IMG/VR virus record: IMGVR_UViG_3300031841_004925
Coordinates: 1-26,394 of that record
Source: a virus
DNA: 26,394 nt
Direction: 5' to 3' (one strand)
Shown here: piece by piece, positions 21,828-26,394 of the stretch
Layout: each line of letters begins with the position of its first letter
How positions within the stretch are numbered: position 1 is the stretch's first letter
Made by a program: the position numbers and the translations under genes
The notes under the pieces: generated by a model
Database searches by the model: none
The model's input: only the letters and a program-made list of their open reading frames with translations
Told to the model about the DNA's origin: nothing

Positions 21828-23723
21828 ATGAAAATGAAACTGTCTGTTCTCATGGATATGAAAGATAAAACTTCAGCGGTTCTCAAAGGGATGAGTGGCG
21901 AGAGTGATTATTACGCCAAGTCTATCAAAAAGGTACAGAAGACACAGGCTGATGATTCTGCCGCAATGGGGATGATTGACTCGTTAAAAACGTCACGAAA
22001 AGCAATGGACAAGAACGCAATTGCGGTTGCTGCGGTCAGCGAAAAGCTTGATGAGTTAAAAGTAAAAGTAGCAGGCGTTGAATCCCCAAGCGCTGCGCTC
22101 ACGGAGAAAATTACAAAGCAGCAAGCTAAGCTGAGCAAACTGAACACTGAGCAAGAGGGGTATAAATCCCATTTAGAAAAGCTCGATACCCAGTTAAAAA
22201 AGACAGGGGTGAATACAGGGAACCTTGATGGTGAATACGACCGACTTAATCGAAGTTACAAGAAACACGGTAAGGAAATAGGCAGGCTCAGTAAGCGTTA
22301 TACCACCTTACAAAGAGTCATGAGCCCGATTCAAAAGCTGAGCCGTTCAATCAAATTTCCAAAGGTCGGCGCTGCAGCGGCAGGAAAAGGCGCCGCGCTG
22401 TTAAGTGGTTTGAGCTTTGCTGGGTTAGTGACGCAAGTGAATGGTGCTGCAGGTGAAATGGACAACCTGGCAAAGACATCAGCCAACCTAAAATTACCTA
22501 TTGAAGAACTTCAAGCCATGCAATCCCAAGCTGAACATGCCGGGGTAAGTTCTGATGCCCTGTCTAACTCAATGCTTCGCTTTACCAAGCGACTTGGTGT
22601 GTTGCAACAAACGGGCTCAGGTGCGTTAGGCTCTTACCTCAAGATGAGTGAGAACGCGCTGCATAAAGGCTTACAGGGCGCGAAAGACACTAAGCAGGCT
22701 TATGAAATGCTCCTTGAAGAGTTCTCTCAACTTGAAACGCCGCAAGAGCAAATGGCCTTTGCCGATGCAGCCTTTGGCCAAGACGGTCGCAAAATGTTGA
22801 TCATGCTCAGAGAAGGAACACAGGGGTTAACGGCGGCGAGAAAAGAACTCAACGCATTGGGTGGCGGTGCGACTGCAGAAGATGCGGCGAAAGCTGAAGC
22901 TTACAACGATGCTCTGCAAAAAATCGAAGAAAGCGTTCGCTCTATGAAGTTTGCAGCACTTGCACCCATCATGGAAAAAGCAACCAAAGCATTCACCCAG
23001 TTTTCCGAGAAGTTTAAGAACGCAGCTTGGCGAACCGACTTCATCGAAAAGCTCATTCAAACCGTAGACGGTCTTTATCAAGGCTTTGAACTGCTAGGTA
23101 AAGGGCTTATTTGGTTAACGCAAAACTTCAAAGGGATTCTCGCGACTGTGGCTATCTTAAAAGTGGCGTTGATTGCTTTGAATGCGGCGGTTCTGGCAAA
23201 CCCCATCGGGCTCATGGTGGCTGCTGTTGCTGCTGCAGTAATCGCGATTACTTATTTAATCGATAAGTTCATTGGTTTAGACAAAGTCATTAAATGGATT
23301 GGTGACGGCATTGGTTGGTTGTGGGATAAATTCAAAGCACTGATCAACAAGTTGCCAGATGCACTCATCCCCGATGGATGGAAAATTCAAACCGATGAAG
23401 CTGGCCAAGAAGTCGATAACTTAGCCGCTAAACTCAACCTTATTGAAGACAAGAGCGCGACGCTTGGCATTACGACCAATGAAACCCAAAACCGAACTGA
23501 GCGAACCCAAACCGAGCAAGGTTACCACGCTTATCAAACTGGAGGGATTCAGCCTATTAAGCAAAGCGCATCTTATAGCCCACTGGGCAACCAAACCATC
23601 AAAAGTAAATCTGAAGTGTCATTGACCATCAAATCAGATAAGCCCGTTGCGATTGAGAAAGCGCAAAGTGAAAAAGGCACCGACTTAAATTTGGATGTGG
23701 GGAATATGGCGACGAGTTTTTAA
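21828..23723 (+). CDS. Tail tape measure protein
   Basis: A 631-residue protein that sets tail length and passes into the host membrane on infection. The N-terminal 180 residues are coiled coil (KSIKKVQKTQADD, QEGYKSHLEKLDTQLKKTG). A PF10145-like region with SFAGLVTQVNGAAGEMDNLA, MLRFTKRLGVLQQTGSG and FADAAFGQDGRKMLIML is typical of minor tail proteins. Hydrophobic stretches at about 435-482 are probable membrane segments. Its size predicts a tail of roughly 90-100 nm if about 1.5 angstrom per residue holds. The genes that normally follow it (DNA circulation, hub) are at the far left of the window. Confidence 0.9.
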   Translation: MKMKLSVLMDMKDKTSAVLKGMSGESDYYAKSIKKVQKTQADDSAAMGMIDSLKTSRKAMDKNAIAVAAVSEKLDELKVKVAGVESPSAALTEKITKQQAKLSKLNTEQEGYKSHLEKLDTQLKKTGVNTGNLDGEYDRLNRSYKKHGKEIGRLSKRYTTLQRVMSPIQKLSRSIKFPKVGAAAAGKGAALLSGLSFAGLVTQVNGAAGEMDNLAKTSANLKLPIEELQAMQSQAEHAGVSSDALSNSMLRFTKRLGVLQQTGSGALGSYLKMSENALHKGLQGAKDTKQAYEMLLEEFSQLETPQEQMAFADAAFGQDGRKMLIMLREGTQGLTAARKELNALGGGATAEDAAKAEAYNDALQKIEESVRSMKFAALAPIMEKATKAFTQFSEKFKNAAWRTDFIEKLIQTVDGLYQGFELLGKGLIWLTQNFKGILATVAILKVALIALNAAVLANPIGLMVAAVAAAVIAITYLIDKFIGLDKVIKWIGDGIGWLWDKFKALINKLPDALIPDGWKIQTDEAGQEVDNLAAKLNLIEDKSATLGITTNETQNRTERTQTEQGYHAYQTGGIQPIKQSASYSPLGNQTIKSKSEVSLTIKSDKPVAIEKAQSEKGTDLNLDVGNMATSF

Positions 23724-23750
23724 ATTATTCATACCCAGCCCTTAAAAATC

Positions 23751-23780
23751 AAAAAAGCCGCCATCAAGACTCAAGGCGGC
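23751..23780 (-). terminator. Terminator of the TIR-like gene
   Basis: On the minus strand GCCGCC (23780-23775), a twelve-base loop and GGCGGC (23762-23757) are followed by six T (23756-23751). It ends the minus-strand gene. On the plus strand it may also slow transcription leaving the tape measure gene, though without a T-run. Confidence 0.82.
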
Positions 23781-23822
23781 GACTTAGTTTAACTTTGGGT
23801 AATTAAAAGAGTCTGAAAGATC

Positions 23823-24683
23823 TTAAATCGGTGCAAAACTGATAACGGACACACTTTTCGTGGATGGATGTTTCAGGACCATTTCATACGCCGAATCAAT
23901 TGATGTAAATTCGGGCTGACGCACAAAAAAACTAGACCCCAATGGTTCAACGGTTATATCTAACATAGCAGAGATCTCAACTTTAACTTCCTGTATTACA
24001 TCTTCATTTTCACTACTAATGTCAAACTTTACTCCTCTACGTATCTTTGAGCCTTTTTTCGTACGGTTACTGACTTCATTCACCATATATGAATTTGAAA
24101 TCATTGATTCTAGCTTATCCATCTTCCCCAAAAGGTACTTACCAAGCTGACCATCAACATTTTCATTAGCCGCTATTTCTTTCATTACATTATGTGTAAT
24201 AGCTCTATAAACTGGGTTATCAGGTTCTTCATCATTAAGAGCTTCTACAGCTAGAGTCTGAAGGCGGTCTTTTAACACAACAACACCTGCCATATCATTT
24301 TTATAGAAAATCGTACGCTCATCGGAGATATCGAACGGTAGTCTTGTACCGTCAACTGCGAGCGAAATCACAGGCTTTCGAGCACAATGGCGTAAGCCAA
24401 GTTCATACATAACATTAGGGTTCAATTCAGAAAGATTCGCTATAACCAATTCATCGTTAAGTACGTGCTCGATGACTTGTGTTGTAATTGAACCAGGGGT
24501 ATCTATTCGGTGTGCAACAACAACCTCCAAACCTAAAGCCTTACAAACAGGTTCAATTACCGCATCGATGATTCCGTCAGCGTGTCTTCGCGTATCTGAG
24601 TTATCAGCACCAATAGGCGTTACAATAAAGCACTTTTTGACTTTTTGTACTTGTTCTTCTTTCTTAGATTCAGCCTTTGCCAT
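23823..24683 (-). CDS. TIR-like / nucleoside deoxyribosyltransferase-like protein, candidate antiphage defence
   Basis: A 286-residue protein with a Rossmann-like N-terminal domain. CFIVTPIG (residues 18-25) is the first strand. RRHADGIIDAVIEPV, VVVAHRIDTPGSITTQVI and LVIANLSELNPNVMYELGL follow, where E94 is in the position of the catalytic glutamate of TIR NADases and nucleoside 2-deoxyribosyltransferases. KPVISLAVDGTRLPFD completes this domain. Residues from about 205 form a separate, acidic, beta-rich domain that may sense a ligand or phage protein. It has its own strand, promoter and terminator at the end of the prophage, where P2-type phages carry defence cargo. The fold assignment is fairly good; NAD cleavage and defence are inference. 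A plain metabolic role is the alternative. Confidence 0.68.
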   Translation of the reverse strand: MAKAESKKEEQVQKVKKCFIVTPIGADNSDTRRHADGIIDAVIEPVCKALGLEVVVAHRIDTPGSITTQVIEHVLNDELVIANLSELNPNVMYELGLRHCARKPVISLAVDGTRLPFDISDERTIFYKNDMAGVVVLKDRLQTLAVEALNDEEPDNPVYRAITHNVMKEIAANENVDGQLGKYLLGKMDKLESMISNSYMVNEVSNRTKKGSKIRRGVKFDISSENEDVIQEVKVEISAMLDITVEPLGSSFFVRQPEFTSIDSAYEMVLKHPSTKSVSVISFAPI

Positions 24684-24713
24684 TGCAATAATTCCATGAT
24701 TGTTTTCCTATGT

Positions 24714-24743
24714 TTCATATGGGGTTAACCTAAGCTTATTCAA
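24714..24743 (-). promoter_or_regulatory. Candidate promoter of the TIR-like gene
   Basis: On the minus strand TTGAAT (24743-24738) and TATGAA (24719-24714) are 18 bases apart, about 30 bases before the ATG at 24683. Both boxes are four-of-six matches, giving a modest constitutive promoter in keeping with expression in the lysogen. Confidence 0.4.
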
Positions 24744-24796
24744 GAGCTTGTGCGCTATAAAGCTAGATTAAATGCCATAAAGTGAGATACACCCCA

Positions 24797-24826
24797 TTGA
24801 CACCCTACCCCTAACAACCTTAACCT
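24797..24826 (+). promoter_or_regulatory. Candidate promoter of the C4 RNA / antirepressor transcript
   Basis: TTGACA at 24797-24802 is a perfect -35; TAACCT at 24821-24826 is a weak -10 with an 18-base spacer. Transcription would begin near 24833, just at the CACTGG/CCAGTG hairpin (24834-24851) that opens the leader. Confidence 0.5.
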
Positions 24827-24857
24827 ACCTATGCACTGGCAAAATCCAGTGTCGGGC

Positions 24858-24881
24858 GTAGGAACCCGTTTAGACATAAGG
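24858..24881 (+). promoter_or_regulatory. First C4 target copy (b1/a1-like) in the leader
   Basis: GTAGGAA at 24858-24864 (loop of a CGGG/CCCG hairpin) and GACATAAGG at 24873-24881 are complementary to C4 segments TTCCTAC (25027-25033) and CCTTGTGTC (25012-25020), the second with one G-U pair. They repeat the pair found before the antirepressor start, as the two target copies flank c4 in phage P1. Confidence 0.55.
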
Positions 24882-24891
24882 CGCATAGACG

Positions 24892-24913
24892 CCAGCTTTT
24901 TGCTGGTTTTTTT
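24892..24913 (+). terminator. Terminator or attenuator in the C4 leader
   Basis: CCAGC (24892-24896), loop TTTTT, GCTGG (24902-24906), then seven T. A competing stem GGCG (24880-24883) with CGCC (24890-24893) overlaps its left arm, so the two cannot form together. This suggests attenuation before the C4 RNA and antirepressor gene. Confidence 0.72.
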
Positions 24914-24954
24914 ATGTGTGGCTTCGGCACACTTGCACATAGTCGTTTCGTATA

Positions 24955-25036
24955 GAAACCGTACTATCTGAATTATGGTGGGCTGGGCAAGGCAGCTTCG
25001 GCTGGCCGTATCCTTGTGTCGCGGTATTCCTACCCT
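24955..25036 (+). ncRNA. c4: C4 antisense RNA (antirepressor control)
   Basis: The stretch has the form of C4 RNAs of P1-like and many other phages: GAATTATGGTGGGCTGGGC, a CAGC-TTCG-GCTG hairpin (24993-25004), CCGTATCCTTGTGTCGCGG and ATTCCTACCC. Its TCCTTGTGTC (25011-25020) is perfectly complementary to 25090-25099, which covers most of the ribosome binding site of the downstream BRO gene. TTCCTAC (25027-25033) pairs with GTAGGAA at 25059-25065. In P1, C4 silences ant this way. The boundaries are approximate. Identification is from remembered family sequence plus the visible complementarity. Confidence 0.72.
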
Positions 25037-25058
25037 TGTTCAGTTCACCACCCGAAGC

Positions 25059-25101
25059 GTAGGAACTCCGAGTGGTGATTTAAAATCATGACACAAGGAG
25101 G
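25059..25101 (+). promoter_or_regulatory. C4 target site and ribosome binding site of the antirepressor
   Basis: GTAGGAA (25059-25065) and GACACAAGGA (25090-25099) are the b2 and a2 targets of the C4 RNA; the latter overlaps AAGGAGG (25095-25101), six bases before the ATG. CACCAC (25046-25051) can pair with GTGGTG (25072-25077), presenting GTAGGAA in a loop. Pairing with C4 would block translation. Confidence 0.65.
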
Positions 25102-25106
25102 CTATC

Positions 25107-25670
25107 ATGCCGACATCTTCCCTTTCTTTCCAAAATACTCATTTCGAAATTATTGAACAAAGTAATCAACTTTGGCTAACTGCCACCGATATAGCTAAAG
25201 CTCTTGGCTACCGAAAGCGAGATGCTGTAACTCAGATTTTCGAACGAAATTCTGATGAGTTCACAGGTCAAATGACTGAGACACTCAGAATGAGTGCCTC
25301 AGGTAATTACCAAAAAACAGTACGTATATTCTCCCTTCGTGGTGCGCACTTAATCGCTATGTTTAGCCGAACCTCTGCTGCCAAAGAATTCCGCAAATGG
25401 GTATTGGACGTATTAGATCGAGAAATACAAAAGCCACAAAACAATCAAAACCCCACCCTACTCAACAACGCCAAAAGAGCATGCGAACGCGTAAGCCAGT
25501 GCGAAAACCAAAGCTATAACGAGTTACTCGCACTCAAAGAAACCTTCGCTCAGCTCGAACACTCTTCTCGCATTGCCCAAAACCAAATCAACGACCTATT
25601 AACCAGCCATCACTCTAAGCGTGACCATATCGCTCATATCTATTTAGCGCACCAGGTAATGGTTGTGTAA
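25107..25670 (+). CDS. BRO-N domain antirepressor (Ant-like)
   Basis: A 187-residue protein. Residues 8-112 form a BRO-N domain: FEIIEQSNQLWLTATDIAKA, LGYRKRDAVTQIFERN, and the hallmark FSLRGAHLIAMFSRTSAAKE followed by FRKWVLDVLDREI. The rest is a helical, possibly coiled-coil tail. Proteins of this kind next to C4 RNAs (P1 Ant) bind the phage repressor and trigger or maintain lytic growth. It is preceded by a C4 RNA complementary to its ribosome binding site and followed by a strong hairpin. Its natural target would be the prophage repressor, which lies outside the window. The BRO-N domain is certain; the antirepressor role is inferred from family and context. Confidence 0.85.
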   Translation: MPTSSLSFQNTHFEIIEQSNQLWLTATDIAKALGYRKRDAVTQIFERNSDEFTGQMTETLRMSASGNYQKTVRIFSLRGAHLIAMFSRTSAAKEFRKWVLDVLDREIQKPQNNQNPTLLNNAKRACERVSQCENQSYNELLALKETFAQLEHSSRIAQNQINDLLTSHHSKRDHIAHIYLAHQVMVV

Positions 25671-25682
25671 CTTGCTTAAACA

Positions 25683-25712
25683 AAAGCCCTTATCCATCTG
25701 AATAAGGGCTTT
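25683..25712. terminator. Terminator after the antirepressor gene
   Basis: AAAGCCCTTAT (25683-25693), loop CCATCTGA, ATAAGGGCTTT (25702-25712) form an eleven-pair stem 13 bases after the BRO stop. A short T-rich end follows on either strand, so it could be bidirectional. Confidence 0.75.
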
Positions 25713-25823
25713 GTATTAGTAAAAGCTCGTTCTTTGTTAAGTCACTCGGCTCCCCAAACAATTGTGCTTGCGAATTTTTCAATGCCTGTTCGAGAATGGA
25801 GCTAAATTAATATAGGAGCTAGC

Positions 25824-26108
25824 ATGGTCGTTAACCCACCAGAATTAGAACCGTTTTTCCATTTCGTTCGTGTATCTATTGTTAGAGCACTCGGAGGCGA
25901 TGAAGAGGCATACTGTTCGAACGAAACACTGGAGCAATATATAAACGCAGCCAATAGCAATATCACTCCGTTACTCTATGACTTCTTCGTAAAATTCGAT
26001 TACTTGTACGCGCTGCAGCAAGCAAATGCGCCACTGAGTACCGAAGAATCCGAAGTGCTACTTTCAGCCCAAGACTTGATTGACGAAGTACACCTTACTG
26101 TCATGTGA
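25824..26108 (+). CDS. Small acidic protein of unknown function
   Basis: A 94-residue protein with an AGGAG site nine bases before its ATG, alone between the BRO terminator and yaeQ. It is acidic and mainly helical (EPFFHFVRVSIVRALGG, PLLYDFFVKFDYLYALQQ, EVLLSAQDLIDEVHL), has no signal peptide or membrane segment, and contains one cysteine. I do not recognise a family. It may be the last prophage gene or a host gene; the change of style and the inverted repeats just after it suggest that the attachment junction is near. It could be a regulator or small anti-host protein, but nothing in the sequence shows that. Confidence 0.6.
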   Translation: MVVNPPELEPFFHFVRVSIVRALGGDEEAYCSNETLEQYINAANSNITPLLYDFFVKFDYLYALQQANAPLSTEESEVLLSAQDLIDEVHLTVM

Positions 26109-26148
26109 TCCCTTTCTTGTTAGTTCGCCATAAGTGCTTAAAATAGTT

Positions 26149-26264
26149 GAGGTGTACCGAAACCTTATCTTGCTAGCTAACTGCTCTACTTCGTTTATAC
26201 TAGGCACAACTTATCTATAGGCTGTGATTTCAAAAAACTCATTGGTACACCTATAGTACACCTC
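26149..26264. repeat. GGTGTAC inverted repeats, possible attR region
   Basis: GAGGTGTAC occurs forward at 26149-26157 and inverted as GGTACACCT (26244-26252) and GTACACCTC (26256-26264). The copies lie between the last accessory gene and yaeQ. Spaced inverted copies of a short box are typical of integrase arm sites or of an operator. Where the recombination core lies cannot be told without the left end. Confidence 0.45.
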
Positions 26265-26288
26265 ATCCGATTGGAACCCTTACATCAC

Positions 26289-26394
26289 ATGGCTCTAAAA
26301 CCCACAATCTACAAGTTTCGTATCTCTTTAACCGATATGAATCGCGACTATTACGACTCTTTTAATCTAACGGTTGCACAACACCCTTCTGAAA
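26289..26394 (+). CDS. yaeQ: YaeQ family protein (start only, host gene)
   Basis: The first 35 codons of a gene cut by the window edge. The sequence [20 protein letters not shown] then LTVAQHPSE is the characteristic N-terminus of YaeQ, a conserved gammaproteobacterial protein of PD-(D/E)XK-like fold. Its role is not settled; links to transcription antitermination have been proposed. The gene is a normal chromosomal one, so the prophage ends before it. No clear ribosome binding site is seen. Confidence 0.82.
   Translation, partial: MALKPTIYKFRISLTDMNRDYYDSFNLTVAQHPSE

Noticed and set aside
25088-25156. 22-codon open frame starting ATGACACAAGG across the C4 target, possible leader peptide like P1 icd
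   Set aside because: It has no ribosome binding site of its own and runs out of frame with the BRO gene; too short to support.
1-26394. CRISPR arrays, tRNA or rRNA genes, insertion sequences
   Set aside because: No regularly spaced direct repeats, tRNA-like cloverleaf, rRNA sequence or transposase gene was found by reading; an integrase is also absent from the window.

Overview
The window is the interior and right end of a temperate contractile-tailed (myovirus-type) prophage in a gammaproteobacterial chromosome, most likely a Vibrio or close relative. Support for the host is indirect: the codon and protein style, and a start that reads as yaeQ ([10 protein letters not shown]...) in the last 106 bases. 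No integrase is in view, so the left end of the prophage lies outside the window.

Layout, left to right. An HUH rolling-circle replication initiator (36-1655) is translationally coupled to an Ogr/Delta zinc-finger late activator (1655-1888). An AT-rich minus-strand cargo pair follows: an AlgJ/AlgX-like SGNH protein and an AlgI-like MBOAT O-acetyltransferase (1940-4506), a likely surface-polysaccharide conversion cassette. Next is a plus-strand Mu-like baseplate operon (4831-11122): DNA-circulation protein, gp44-like hub, gp45-like spike, gp46, gp47, gp48, a short fibre and a probable fibre accessory protein. Lysis genes lie at 11250-12154: a GH24 lysozyme and two small membrane-associated proteins. 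A small exported protein, a P2 Q-like portal and a P2 P-like terminase run on the minus strand (12193-15294). They diverge from a long plus-strand head and tail operon (15429-23723): scaffold/protease, capsid, head completion L, tail completion R and S, DUF2635, sheath, tube, small terminase M, frameshifted tail chaperone E/E', tape measure. The right end carries a TIR-like or deoxyribosyltransferase-like gene (23823-24683), a C4 antisense RNA with a BRO-type antirepressor (24797-25670), a small unknown gene (25824-26108), GGTGTAC inverted repeats and yaeQ.

How it works together. Rep amplifies the genome and Ogr turns on late promoters. A TGT-N12-ACA box about 53 bases before a plausible start point precedes the scaffold gene. 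The head is P2-like and the baseplate Mu-like. Two points of architecture stand out. The tail cluster is split between tape measure and DNA-circulation protein by the early and attachment region. The small terminase gene M has moved from between N and L to between tube and chaperone. Accessory cargo sits at three places: after ogr, after the portal gene, and next to the attachment end. The most interesting cargo is the polysaccharide O-acetyltransferase pair, the single-gene candidate defence protein, and the C4 RNA/antirepressor switch with two target copies.
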